The notes below the pieces were generated by a model. It saw only the letters and a program-made list of their open reading frames with translations. It was not told the DNA's origin and searched no databases. DNA of 23,502 nt from Jeongeupia chitinilytica (GTDB lineage: Bacteria; Pseudomonadota; Gammaproteobacteria; Burkholderiales; Chitinibacteraceae). The translations under genes and the position numbers were made by a program. The DNA is taken from positions 151,450 through 174,951 of the forward strand of contig NZ_BMYO01000010.1 in the NCBI RefSeq assembly GCF_014652315.1, read 5' to 3'. Positions 1 to 7,898 of this stretch are shown in pieces (position 1 is the first letter of the stretch; each line of letters opens with the position of its first letter).

Positions 1-300
1 GCACCGACGCCTGCTCCGACGCCTGCACCGACGCCCGCTCCGACGCCCGCTCCGACGCCCGCTCCGACGCCCGCTCCGACGCCCGCTCCGACGCCCGCTC
101 CGACGCCCGCTCCGACGCCCGCTCCGACGCCCGCTCCGACGCCCGCTCCGACGCCCGCTCCGACTCCGAAACCGACCCCGGCGCCAACACCCGCTCCGAC
201 ACCCGCTCCGACACCCGCTCCGACACCCGCTCCGACACCCGCTCCGACACCCGCTCCGACACCCGCTCCGACACCCGCTCCGACACCTGCACCGACCCCG
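1..300 (+). repeat. 12-bp coding minisatellite (Ala-Pro-Thr-Pro linker)
   Basis: Twenty-five back-to-back 12-bp units fill bases 1-300 and run off the left edge. Each encodes Ala-Pro-Thr-Pro, apart from one Lys-containing unit at 169-180. Units 1-14 mostly read GCTCCGACGCCC; units 17-24 read GCTCCGACACCC. The two blocks thus differ at one silent third position and are each nearly uniform. Gain or loss of a unit keeps the frame, so linker length can vary without breaking the chitinase. Confidence 0.95.
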
Positions 301-1605
301 GCCGGCACGGCCTGCGTCGCCGCATGGGATGCCGGCACCGCGTACAGCGGTGGCGCCAGCGCCAGCTATCTGAACCACAACTACAGCGCCAAGTGGTGGA
401 CCAAGGGCGACGACCCGAGCAAGGGCGGCGTCTGGGTTGATTCTGGTGCCTGCAGCGGCGGGTCCACCGGTGGCAGCACGCCCACGCCCACGCCGACGCC
501 GGCACCGGGCGGTGTTCCGACCAAGGCCCAGGCCGAGGCCAAGGAAGTCGAGCTGACCAACAACGACTTCTTCCGCACCATCAAGGCGTCGATCCGTACC
601 GCGCCGAACGCCGTGGTTGACGCTGTGGCGCCGGGCAAGGCCGACAATCCGGTCAACGTGAAGCGCATCGAGCGCATCCTGCCCGAAGCCAAGTGGGAAT
701 ACCTGTTCCCGCGCCGCGAACCGAGCTACACCTATCAGCGCTTCCTGCAGGCCAACGCCAAGTTCCCGGCGATCTGCGACGACTACAAGGACGGCCGTGA
801 CGCCGATGCGATCTGCCGCCACAGTCTGGCGACGATGTTCGCGCACTTCGCGCAGGAAACTGGTGACCACAACAAGAACGACACCGTGCCCGAATGGCGT
901 CAGGCGCTGAAGTACCTGCGCGAGATGGGTTGCGATGAAACCGGTCCGAGCTGCGGTTACAACACCGAGTGCGCCGATCCGGTCTTCAACACCGTGTGGA
1001 CCTGCGGCAAGAACGCCGACGGCAGCTGGAAGAAGTACTTCGGCCGCGGCGCCAAGCAGCTCTCGTACAACTACAACTACGGCCCGTTCTCGCAGGCGAT
1101 GTACAACGGCGACCAGTTCAAGCTGCTGAACGAACCGGACCTCGTCGCGTCGACCTGGCTCAACCTCGCCAGCGCAACGTTCTTCTTCGTCTACCCGCAA
1201 CCGCCGAAACCGTCGATGCTGCACGTGATCGACGGCACTTGGGTACCGAACCAGACCGACCAGGCTGCCGGTACCGGCAACAACTTCGCGACGACGATCC
1301 AGATCATCAACGCCGAATGCGGTCTCGGCACCGAGAAGCAGGCAGCGCAGAACCGGATCGACTACTACAAGGAGTTCTCGCGCGAACTGGGCTGGGACTA
1401 CAGCAAGGAGCAGCTGAGCTGCGCGACGATGCAGCGCTTCGGCCCGGGCAGCTCGGCGGCGTACAACATCTACTGGGAAAAGAACTGGAACACCGGCGGC
1501 GACAACCAGTGCATGCTGGTCAGCTACCAGACGCCGTACAACGCGCTGATCGAAGGCAACTACGTGAAGTGCGTCGAGAAGAACTGGGGCGTGACGCTGA
1601 AGTAA
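1..1605 (+). CDS. Chitinase, GH19 family, with CBM5/12 chitin-binding domain (5' end outside window)
   Basis: The reading frame is open from base 1, so the start and any signal peptide lie upstream. Residues 1-100 of the visible part are an Ala-Pro-Thr-Pro linker. A CBM5/12-type chitin-binding module follows at about 102-150 ([18 protein letters not shown], Trp-rich, Cys at both ends), then a second short Pro/Thr linker and a GH19 catalytic domain from about 175 to 534. GH19 hallmarks visible are [10 protein letters not shown] (general-acid Glu), [16 protein letters not shown] and the C-terminal NRIDYYKEF segment. Family knowledge: GH19 enzymes cut beta-1,4 chitin by inversion; the binding module anchors them to insoluble chitin. 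The protein is presumably secreted, and its many Cys suggest disulfides. It ends TAA before a strong hairpin. The family call is secure; whether more domains lie upstream is unknown. Confidence 0.93.
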
Positions 1606-1624
1606 GCGCCAGCCCCGGCCATGA

Positions 1625-1650
1625 AAAACGGGGGCCGTGGCCCCCGTTTT
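1625..1650. terminator. Bidirectional intrinsic terminator between convergent genes
   Basis: A perfect 12-bp inverted repeat (AAAACGGGGGCC / GGCCCCCGTTTT) with a 2-base spacer; the real loop must open further. T runs follow the stem on both strands. It lies 20 bases after the chitinase stop and 22 bases beyond the end of the opposing gene at 1672, so it can serve both. Confidence 0.85.
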
Positions 1651-1671
1651 CAATTGTTCATCCTGTCCGGC

Positions 1672-2082
1672 TCAGCGGTGTGACGTCTTCGCCGTCTTGG
1701 TGTGATGCTGCTTGGCCGCCGTATTTTTGGCCGGCGAGGTCGACCGCTTTGCCGTCTTGTGCTTTGACGCCTTTGCATTCGACTTGCCCGCGTGGCTCGA
1801 CGCCTTGCTGCTGCGATGCTTGCCGGTCGCGGCGGCATGCCGCTTGCCGTGGCCCTTCTTGGCGACCTGCTTGCTCGAGTGCGACTTCGCGGTCTTGGCA
1901 CTCGCGTGCTTGCCCTTGGTCGCCTTGTGCGACACCGGCTGTGCACGGCTGGTTTTCGGCGCCGGCGCGCTGCGCGCCGCCGCAGGCGGCAAGGCGGCCG
2001 GATCGTCGAACGGCAGAGGCGCATCCTCGGCAAACGCACTGCAGAGGGAAAAACTCAGCATCAGGGCAAGCAGGATACGCAT
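1672..2082 (-). CDS. Small secreted Lys/Ala/His-rich protein, histone H1-tail-like
   Basis: 136 residues. The start at 2082 is chosen because MRILLALMLSFSLCSAFA is a good Sec signal peptide (cleavage after AFA, about residue 18) and a promoter-like pair lies just upstream at 2117-2144; the frame is open to 2208, but that start would bury the signal. The mature part begins with a short acidic and Pro/Ala stretch (EDAPLPFDDP) and then becomes about 100 residues of Lys, Ala, Ser, His and Thr with repeated AK, KH and SK patterns. Composition resembles histone H1 C-terminal tails. With a signal peptide it is probably periplasmic or extracellular, so a nucleoid role is unlikely. I recognise no catalytic motif. 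It could bind polyanions such as DNA, teichoic-like polymers or metals through His. Function unknown. Confidence 0.7.
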   Translation of the reverse strand: MRILLALMLSFSLCSAFAEDAPLPFDDPAALPPAAARSAPAPKTSRAQPVSHKATKGKHASAKTAKSHSSKQVAKKGHGKRHAAATGKHRSSKASSHAGKSNAKASKHKTAKRSTSPAKNTAAKQHHTKTAKTSHR

Positions 2083-2116
2083 GGCATCGACATTCTGGCG
2101 AAACAAACGGGGGGCC

Positions 2117-2144
2117 AGTATACCCGATCGTTTCCCGGGTTCAG
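2117..2144 (-). promoter_or_regulatory. Predicted sigma70 promoter for the Lys/Ala-rich secreted protein
   Basis: On the minus strand CTGAAC (2139-2144) and TATACT (2117-2122) are separated by 16 bases. The -10 is 5/6 to consensus and the -35 is weak. Transcription would start near 2110, giving a leader of about 28 bases before the ATG at 2082, which supports that start. Confidence 0.45.
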
Positions 2145-2282
2145 GACGAGCAGACCAGCCGTTCATCCACGACAAGACCACTGAAATCGCCTTCCCGAAC
2201 ACCGACAACGCAAGCCTGCAGTCATTGAAAGGTCAAAGTCGGCAAATCGCTTGAAAACAAACGGGAAAACGCGGCGACTTTC

Positions 2283-2310
2283 TTGACAATACAACTATCG
2301 AAGTTACCAT
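2283..2310 (+). promoter_or_regulatory. Predicted sigma70 promoter for the small RNA
   Basis: A perfect -35 TTGACA (2283-2288) is followed after 16 bases by TACCAT (2305-2310, 4/6). Predicted start near 2317. Just downstream, TGGT-N5-ACCA (2313-2325) forms an imperfect dyad over the start site, and ACCATGGT (2306-2313) is a palindrome across the -10. Either could be an operator. Confidence 0.45.
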
Positions 2311-2316
2311 GGTGGT

Positions 2317-2467
2317 TCTATACCAATGACATGGATAAGACCACTTCAGTGGTGAGTCGCACGCAAGTTGCGGTCACCCGAGCCGGCCATCGCCGGCCCA
2401 GGATGCTGCTCATGCCTTTGCCTGGGGCATGCGGTCTTGACGGGGAGCTTCGGCTCCCCATTTTTTT
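2317..2467 (+). ncRNA. Candidate structured small RNA, about 150 nt
   Basis: This is the only reason I see for a strong plus-strand terminator here, because no convincing plus-strand gene lies upstream. The segment folds into successive local hairpins: ACCAC-TTCA-GTGGT (2340-2353), a CGCA/TGCG stem near 2359-2373, GCCGGC-CATC-GCCGGC (about 2383-2398), CATGCC/GGCATG (2411-2431), then the terminator with a UUCG loop and seven U. The U tail is the type bound by Hfq. It matches no RNA family I can recall: 6S, 4.5S, RNase P and tmRNA hallmarks are missing. The 5' end is inferred from the promoter only. It lies between two probable amino-sugar genes, but no target is evident. Confidence 0.5.
2442..2467 (+). 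terminator. Rho-independent terminator with UUCG tetraloop
   Basis: GGGGAGC (2442-2448), TTCG loop, GCTCCCC (2453-2459), then A and seven T (2461-2467). The minus strand has no T run after the stem, so it works for plus-strand transcription, not for the opposing nagZ-type gene that ends at 2470. Confidence 0.85.
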
Positions 2468-2469
2468 GC

Positions 2470-3993
2470 TCAGCGCAGCAGCGCTTCGGCAATCGCGACC
2501 AGCATCGCCGGCCTGTTGCCGAAGGCGGCCAGTCGCCCTGCCGCATGCGGCACCAGATCGACGTCGTAGGGCAACCGGCCCGCGACCAGCCAGAGCCGAT
2601 CCGGCGGCAAGGCCGCAATCAGCGCACGTTGCGCCGGCTGCAGCACGGCGTTGTAGCTGACGCAGACGATCTGCGCGGCACCGGCGACCAGTGCAAGCGC
2701 TGCTGCGGCCTCGGCCGCATCGGGCGCCAGCGGCAGGGCCAGTTCCTCGACCCGGACACCGGCGGCCTGCAGCGGCGTCGCCAGGGTATCGCGCACCAGC
2801 GCCGCCTTGCCCAGCGCCACCTCGTCGATCTCGGTCCGCGTCCGGACCTCGAACGTCAGCAACAGGACCGGCTTGCGCGGATCGATGCCGCTACCGTGAC
2901 GGCGTACCGCCCTTTTCTGCACTTGCCTGGCCAGCGCCAGTCCGGACTCGCCGCGCAACGCCGGCACCGGGTCGGCCGGAAGAGTGCGCCAGTCCGGCAG
3001 ACGCCGCTTGAGCGCCAGAATCCGCGCGACCGATGCGCCAATCCGTGCCGGATCGATGTCGCCGGCGTCGACCGCCGCATGCATGGCATCGAGGAACCCT
3101 TGCTGCCGGTCCTCGCGATGCGAGATGATCAGCACGTCGGCGCCGGCCCGGAACGCGTCGACCGCCCCGCCGACCGTACCGCCCGGCCCCTTGGCGATGG
3201 CATCCATTTCCAGACAGTCGGTAATGACCACGCCGTCGAAGCCGAGCTGGGCGCGCAGCAGTCCGGTCAGCACCGAGTGCGAGCGCGTCGACGGCAGGTC
3301 CGGATCGGATTCGACCGCGGGAAAGGCCACGTGCGAGCTCATCACCGCATCGACACCGGCGGCAATCGCGGCCCGGAACGGCGCCAGCTCGACCGCGTCG
3401 AGCCGCGCCCGGTCGTGGCCGACGCGCGGGACGCCGAGGTGCGAATCGGTATCGGTATCGCCATGGCCGGGGAAATGCTTGACCGTCGCCGCCAGCCCGG
3501 CCGCCCGGATGCCGTCGAGGGCGGCCAGCCCGTATCGGCACACGGTGTCGACGTCCTCGCCGAAGGCGCGCACGCCGATCACCGGATTGGCCGGGTTGTT
3601 GTTTACGTCGAGGACCGGGGCAAAATTGATGTTGATGCCGAGGGCCGCCAGCTCGGCATTGCCGATCCGCGTCAGCTCGCGGCAGTCGTCGACCGAACCT
3701 GCGGCCTGATAGGCCAGCGCCGACGGCAAGGGCGTCATGCCGTCCTCGATCCGCATCACCATGCCGCCTTCCTGATCGATGCCGATCAGGAGCGGCACCT
3801 CGCTGACTTCGGCATTGATCTGCTGCAGCCGGCGGCACAGCGCGGCCACTTGCACCGGCGACTCGACGTTGCGGCGGAACAGGATCACCCCGCCGATGCC
3901 CCGGGCGCGGATCAGCCGCTCGATGCCCTGCGACGGTACGAATCCGTCGAATCCGGCCATCAGCAGCTGGCCGATCTGTTGCTGCACGTTCAT
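2470..3993 (-). CDS. nagZ: Beta-N-acetylhexosaminidase, GH3 family, long NagZ-like form
   Basis: 507 residues. Removes terminal beta-GlcNAc from chitooligosaccharides or from muropeptides. The GH3 barrel spans about 1-335. IDQEGG (72-77), the GH3 N-acetylglucosaminidase loop KHFPGHGDTDTDSHLGVP (172-189) with the His-Asp acid/base dyad, and nucleophile Asp259 in VITDCLEMDAI are all present. A further domain of about 170 residues follows, which the roughly 340-residue enterobacterial NagZ lacks; similar two-domain forms occur in chitin users and Gram-positive bacteria. There is no signal peptide, so it acts in the cytoplasm. GGAG lies 8 bases before the ATG. With the GH19 chitinase nearby, final chitobiose cleavage is a reasonable role, but cell-wall recycling is equally possible from sequence. 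Confidence 0.88.
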   Translation of the reverse strand: MNVQQQIGQLLMAGFDGFVPSQGIERLIRARGIGGVILFRRNVESPVQVAALCRRLQQINAEVSEVPLLIGIDQEGGMVMRIEDGMTPLPSALAYQAAGSVDDCRELTRIGNAELAALGININFAPVLDVNNNPANPVIGVRAFGEDVDTVCRYGLAALDGIRAAGLAATVKHFPGHGDTDTDSHLGVPRVGHDRARLDAVELAPFRAAIAAGVDAVMSSHVAFPAVESDPDLPSTRSHSVLTGLLRAQLGFDGVVITDCLEMDAIAKGPGGTVGGAVDAFRAGADVLIISHREDRQQGFLDAMHAAVDAGDIDPARIGASVARILALKRRLPDWRTLPADPVPALRGESGLALARQVQKRAVRRHGSGIDPRKPVLLLTFEVRTRTEIDEVALGKAALVRDTLATPLQAAGVRVEELALPLAPDAAEAAAALALVAGAAQIVCVSYNAVLQPAQRALIAALPPDRLWLVAGRLPYDVDLVPHAAGRLAAFGNRPAMLVAIAEALLR

Positions 3994-4074
3994 TCGTCTT
4001 CTCCAGCTTGCCCCGACCGTGCCGCGAGGCTACATCAAAGTAATCGGCCTTTGACCACCAACCCGGAGCCTGCG

Positions 4075-4572
4075 ATGCGCGCCACCCTCATGCTGACCGG
4101 CCTCGCGGTGCTCGCCACCGCCTGCTCGATGATGCCGCAAACGCCGCAAAAGGCACAGGCCACCCTGCTGCCAACCAGCGGCCAGACCGCGACCGGCAAG
4201 GTCGGATTCCGCCAGAGCGGCGATACGCTGCTGCTCGACGTCACACTCAGCGGACTGACACCGGGACAGCACGGCTTTCACGTTCACGAAAAGGGGGACT
4301 GTTCGGCCCCCGATGCGAGCAGCGCCGGCGGTCACTTCAATCCGGACAAGCACCAGCACGGCAGCCCGGATGCACCGGACCATCACGCCGGCGACCTCGG
4401 CAACGTCGTGGCCGGGGCCGACGGCCGGGTCTCGACCTCGATCACGGTCCGCGGTGTCCAGCTCGACACACTGCGCGGTCGGGCCCTGGTGGTTCACGCC
4501 GGCGCGGACGACCTGAAGAGCCAGCCGGCAGGCAACTCCGGTGCCCGCATTGCCTGCGGCGTGATCAACTAG
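4075..4572 (+). CDS. sodC: Cu/Zn superoxide dismutase, lipoprotein
   Basis: 165 residues. Converts superoxide to oxygen and hydrogen peroxide in the periplasm. A lipoprotein signal ends in LATAC, with Cys17 the lipidation site. The metal site is complete by family spacing: His69, His71 and His141 for copper, His87 bridging, His95, His104 and Asp107 for zinc. Cys76 and Cys161 can form the conserved disulfide. CGGAG lies 7 bases before the ATG. It is divergent from the nagZ-type gene with an 81-base gap and convergent with gltX. A GATCGC/GCGATC hairpin (4572-4589) follows the stop but lacks a T run. Confidence 0.95.
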   Translation: MRATLMLTGLAVLATACSMMPQTPQKAQATLLPTSGQTATGKVGFRQSGDTLLLDVTLSGLTPGQHGFHVHEKGDCSAPDASSAGGHFNPDKHQHGSPDAPDHHAGDLGNVVAGADGRVSTSITVRGVQLDTLRGRALVVHAGADDLKSQPAGNSGARIACGVIN

Positions 4573-4627
4573 ATCGCCCTGGCGCGATCAATTCAGCGCC
4601 TGTGGCCGCATCGACGGCCCCGAACAC

Positions 4628-6037
4628 TCAGTTGCGCATCGCCAGCCGGCGCAGCACTTCGTCACGGCCGATCAGCGCCAGTACCGCGTCCACCGACGGC
4701 GTATTGGTGATGCCGCACACCTTGGCACGCAGCGGCATGCCGACCTGCGGCATCTTCACGCCCTGCTGCTTGACGAAGTCCTTGATGAACGCCCCCAGGC
4801 TGGCCTGATCCCAGGTCTCGAGTCTGGCTGCGCCTTCGGCGAAGAAACCGAGACGCGCTTCGTCGTCGGGCGTCAGGTGCTTCTCGGCCACGTCGGCACT
4901 CGGCACCAGCGGGCGATAAAAGTACTCGGCCTGATCGGCCATCTCGACCAATGTCTGACTGCGATCCTTCAGCAGTACGCAGACGTCCGTCAACGCCGGA
5001 CCGCTGGCGGTATCGACCCCCTTGTCGGTCAGGAAGGCGGCAACGCGTTCGGCCAGGCGCTGCGGCTCGGCGGTCTTGATGTGCTGTGCGTTCAGCCACA
5101 GCAGCTTGTCGCGGTCGAAACGGCTCGGGCTCGGACTGACATCGGCAAGGTCGAACCATTCGACGAACTGGTCCATGGTGAAGAACTCGTCGTCACCGTG
5201 CCCCCAGCCGAGGCGGGCCAGATAGTTGAGCAGCGCTTCGGGCAGGAAGCCCATCTTGTCGTAGTCGACGACGCTCACCGCGTCGCGGCGCTTGCTCATC
5301 TTCTGCCCCTGATCGTTGAAGATCATCGGCAGATGGGCGAACACCGGCACCGCAGCGCCCAGCGCCTGGTACATGTGGATCTGCCGCGGCGTGTTGTTGA
5401 CATGGTCGTCACCGCGGATCACGTGGCTGATCTGCATGTCCCAGTCGTCGACGACGACGCAGAAGTTGTACGTCGGCGTACCGTCCGGGCGGGCGATGAT
5501 CAGGTCGTCGAGTTCGGTGTTGGAGATCTCGATCCGGCCCTTGACCTGATCATCCCAGGCGACGACACCGTCGATCGGGGTACGGAAACGCACGACCGGC
5601 GACACACCGGCCGGCGCCGCCGGCAGCACCTTGCCGTCCTCGGGCCGCCAGCGGCGGTCGTAACGCGGCTTCTCGCCGCGCGCCTCGGCCTCGGCACGCA
5701 TGGCGTCGAGCTCTTCGCGCGAGCAGTAGCAATGGTAGGCATGGCCCGAAGCCAGCATTTGCGCGATGACCTGCTTGTACCGGTCCATCCGCTGCATCTG
5801 GTAGAACGGGCCCTCGTCGTAGTCGAGGCCGACCCAGTGCATGCCGTCCATGATCGCGGCGACCGATTCCGGTGTCGAACGCTCGAGATCGGTGTCCTCG
5901 ATGCGCAGCACGAATACGCCCTGGTGCTTGCGGGCGTAGGCCCAGGAGAACAGCGCGGTGCGCACGCCGCCGATGTGCAGCAGGCCGGTGGGGCTGGGCG
6001 CGAAACGGGTGCGGATGGCGGAAGTCGGAGCAGTCAT
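4628..6037 (-). CDS. gltX: Glutamyl-tRNA synthetase
   Basis: 469 residues, normal for bacterial GluRS. It charges tRNA-Glu with glutamate in the cytoplasm. Class I signatures are FAPSPTGLLHIGG (12-24, HIGH-type motif) and KMSKR at about 245, with an anticodon-binding C-terminal half. In the usual zinc-binding region only the first CYC pair is evident (HCYCSREEL), followed by PRYDRRWR without a second Cys/His pair, so zinc binding is doubtful, as in many GluRS. The ATG fits the conserved N-terminus. Its ribosome-binding site is weak. It is separated from the upstream mltF by that gene's terminator. Confidence 0.97.
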   Translation of the reverse strand: MTAPTSAIRTRFAPSPTGLLHIGGVRTALFSWAYARKHQGVFVLRIEDTDLERSTPESVAAIMDGMHWVGLDYDEGPFYQMQRMDRYKQVIAQMLASGHAYHCYCSREELDAMRAEAEARGEKPRYDRRWRPEDGKVLPAAPAGVSPVVRFRTPIDGVVAWDDQVKGRIEISNTELDDLIIARPDGTPTYNFCVVVDDWDMQISHVIRGDDHVNNTPRQIHMYQALGAAVPVFAHLPMIFNDQGQKMSKRRDAVSVVDYDKMGFLPEALLNYLARLGWGHGDDEFFTMDQFVEWFDLADVSPSPSRFDRDKLLWLNAQHIKTAEPQRLAERVAAFLTDKGVDTASGPALTDVCVLLKDRSQTLVEMADQAEYFYRPLVPSADVAEKHLTPDDEARLGFFAEGAARLETWDQASLGAFIKDFVKQQGVKMPQVGMPLRAKVCGITNTPSVDAVLALIGRDEVLRRLAMRN

Positions 6038-6067
6038 GGCGGCAGAGGTGTGAATCGCAAAGGCGCC

Positions 6068-6073
6068 ATTTTA
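6068..6073 (-). promoter_or_regulatory. Predicted -10 element of gltX promoter
   Basis: TAAAAT on the minus strand, about 31 bases upstream of the gltX start codon. A weak CTGCAC-like -35 lies 16-17 bases further up. It sits just downstream of the mltF terminator, as an independent gltX promoter should. Confidence 0.35.
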
Positions 6074-6103
6074 CCCGCTGCCGCCTGCCCGTGCAGCGGA
6101 CAG

Positions 6104-6125
6104 AAAAAACCGGCCACGAGGCCGG
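6104..6125 (-). terminator. Rho-independent terminator of mltF
   Basis: On the minus strand CCGGCC-TCGT-GGCCGG is followed by six T. It lies 28 bases after the mltF stop. Confidence 0.88.
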
Positions 6126-6153
6126 CGGATTCACACTGGAACGGCAATGCGCT

Positions 6154-7617
6154 TTACAGCGCAGCAGTCATGACCGGCTTGGTCTTGGCCCGGGCGACGC
6201 GATTGTTGATCTGCAGGATGCGGTTGGCCGGGTTCTGGACTTCGACATTGGCGGCCAGTCGCGGCTCGGCCGGGGTGGCCGGTGCCTCGAAGCGCACGAG
6301 GATGTCGTAGAAGCTGCGCAGCGTCTCGACGTAGGCCACCGGCTCGCCGCCACGGGCATAGCCGAATCGCACGGTGTTGTAGTACTTCGGATCGCGCAGC
6401 AGCGGCAGCGTGGTCTTCACGTCGGCCCAGCTGTCCGGATTCTTGCCCTGCCGGCGCGCCAGTTCGCGAGCGTCGAGCAGATGTCCGAGGCCGACGTTGT
6501 ACGCCGCCAGCGCCAGCCAAGTGCGATCGGGCTCGGCGACGGCGTCGTCGAGACCGTCACGCAGCAACGCCAGATAGCGTGCGCCGCCGAGAATGCTCTG
6601 CTGCGGGTTCAGCCGGTCGACGCCCATGCGCTGCGCGGTATCGGTCGTCAGCATCATCAGCCCGCGCACGCCGAACGGCGAGACCGCGTTCGGATCCCAG
6701 TGCGACTCCTGATACGCCAGCGCGGCCAGCAGGCGCCAGTCGATCTCGGTTTCGGCCTCGGCCTTCTTGAACCAGTTCTGGTACTTGGGCAACACGCTGG
6801 TGCGTTTGCTGAGGAAAGCAACCGAATCCGGCGGCGCAATACGGTCGACATGGCCGTAATAGCGGTCGGTGAGCTTGGCCAGCGACTTGTCGGCACGGAC
6901 TTCGGCGAAGAACTGCGTCAGCTTGGTCTGCAGTTCGCCATCGTCGTCGCGCATCGCCCACGCCAGTTGCTGCGGGTCGCCGCTTTTCTCGGAAATGGCC
7001 ACCTGCGGGTAGTATTTTTGCGCCAGTTCGGCCACTTGCGAGCCGACGATCGCGTAATCGATCTTGCGTTGCGCGACCGCCTCGACCAGTTCCTCGCTGT
7101 CACCGGCCTCGGCAACACGCCAGGTCAGCGACGGTGATTTGGTCTTGAGCTGGTCGAGACCCTGCACGTACTGCGGCATGGTCTCGACGGTGGCAGCCCC
7201 GCTCATGATCGCGTTGATCGCCGACTGTTCGCTGCGATCGTTGCGGTAGACGAGGACCGGGCGCACCGATTGATACGTCGGGCCGAAGCGGATTCCGCTT
7301 TCGTCCGTCGTCTGGTGCACGCCGACTGCCAGATGCGCTTCGTTGCGTTGGAGCCGCTCGAAGAGCTTTGCGTAGTTGGGTTCGACCACGAAGCGCACCT
7401 TGAGTCCGTTTTCGGACGCGAAACGCGTGACGAGATCATATTCCAGCCCTGCGTAATGCCCCTCGGCATCGACATAGAACGTCGTCGGACCGTTCTGCAC
7501 GAGTACAACCAGCTCGCGCGATTCGGTCCAGGGGGGCGCTTGGTGGGCGGTATTTGCCGGCATGTCGCCGCATCCCACCAGGGCTACTGTCGCCAAAGCC
7601 ATCAACCAGTTCTTCAT
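6154..7617 (-). CDS. mltF: Membrane-bound lytic murein transglycosylase F
   Basis: 487 residues. It cleaves the MurNAc-GlcNAc bond of peptidoglycan to give 1,6-anhydroMurNAc ends, working from the outer membrane into the periplasm. A lipoprotein signal ends at LVGC (Cys16). A periplasmic solute-binding-protein-like regulatory domain covers about 35-265 (family SBP_bac_3), followed by a soluble-lytic-transglycosylase domain with ALAYQESHWDP (catalytic Glu at about 304), the GLMMLT segment and AAYNVGLGH. This order is diagnostic of MltF. GGAG lies 5 bases before the ATG. It is divergent from the tRNA-Ser gene. Its product, anhydroMurNAc-GlcNAc muropeptide, is the type of substrate used by the NagZ-like enzyme at 2470. 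Confidence 0.95.
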   Translation of the reverse strand: MKNWLMALATVALVGCGDMPANTAHQAPPWTESRELVVLVQNGPTTFYVDAEGHYAGLEYDLVTRFASENGLKVRFVVEPNYAKLFERLQRNEAHLAVGVHQTTDESGIRFGPTYQSVRPVLVYRNDRSEQSAINAIMSGAATVETMPQYVQGLDQLKTKSPSLTWRVAEAGDSEELVEAVAQRKIDYAIVGSQVAELAQKYYPQVAISEKSGDPQQLAWAMRDDDGELQTKLTQFFAEVRADKSLAKLTDRYYGHVDRIAPPDSVAFLSKRTSVLPKYQNWFKKAEAETEIDWRLLAALAYQESHWDPNAVSPFGVRGLMMLTTDTAQRMGVDRLNPQQSILGGARYLALLRDGLDDAVAEPDRTWLALAAYNVGLGHLLDARELARRQGKNPDSWADVKTTLPLLRDPKYYNTVRFGYARGGEPVAYVETLRSFYDILVRFEAPATPAEPRLAANVEVQNPANRILQINNRVARAKTKPVMTAAL

Positions 7618-7686
7618 GCCACTCCAGAATAATGCTGTTGGCGTGCATTCTGCCTACAGTTTTTCTGCAACACAAACGTAAAGACT

Positions 7687-7714
7687 TTGCATTTTCCGAA
7701 AAGCCGTGTATATT
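7687..7714 (+). promoter_or_regulatory. Promoter of tRNA-Ser
   Basis: TTGCAT (7687-7692) and TATATT (7709-7714), spaced 16 bases, with a GC-rich GCGTCTC stretch just after the -10, the kind of discriminator seen at stringently controlled stable-RNA promoters. Predicted start near 7721, eight bases before the mature tRNA. Confidence 0.7.
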
Positions 7715-7728
7715 GCGTCTCTCTTGCC

Positions 7729-7818
<90 letters not shown>

Positions 7819-7830
7819 AGACCCCATACA

Positions 7831-7864
7831 AAAACCCTGAATTCGAAAGAATTCAGGGTTTTTT
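7831..7864 (+). terminator. Rho-independent terminator of tRNA-Ser
   Basis: Perfect 12-bp stem AACCCTGAATTC / GAATTCAGGGTT closed by a GAAA tetraloop (7845-7848), then TTTT. A run of A before the stem gives a matching T run on the minus strand, so it may also stop leftward transcription from ccoG. Confidence 0.9.
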
Positions 7865-7898
7865 CATTTCCGGCCATCCTTCACGCCGGCAGCGTCCT

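Noticed and set aside
2326..2355. Nine-residue leader peptide MTWIRPLQW with two Trp codons
   Set aside because: No biosynthetic gene lies downstream on that strand; the terminator at 2442 ends the transcript. Probably chance.
2368..4572. Very long plus-strand open frame across the hexosaminidase and into sodC
   Set aside because: Its first two thirds are an antisense shadow of the GC-rich GH3 gene; only the sodC part from 4075 is real.
4572..4589. Terminator after sodC
   Set aside because: A hairpin is present (GATCGC/GCGATC) but no T run follows on either strand; support is too weak for a call.
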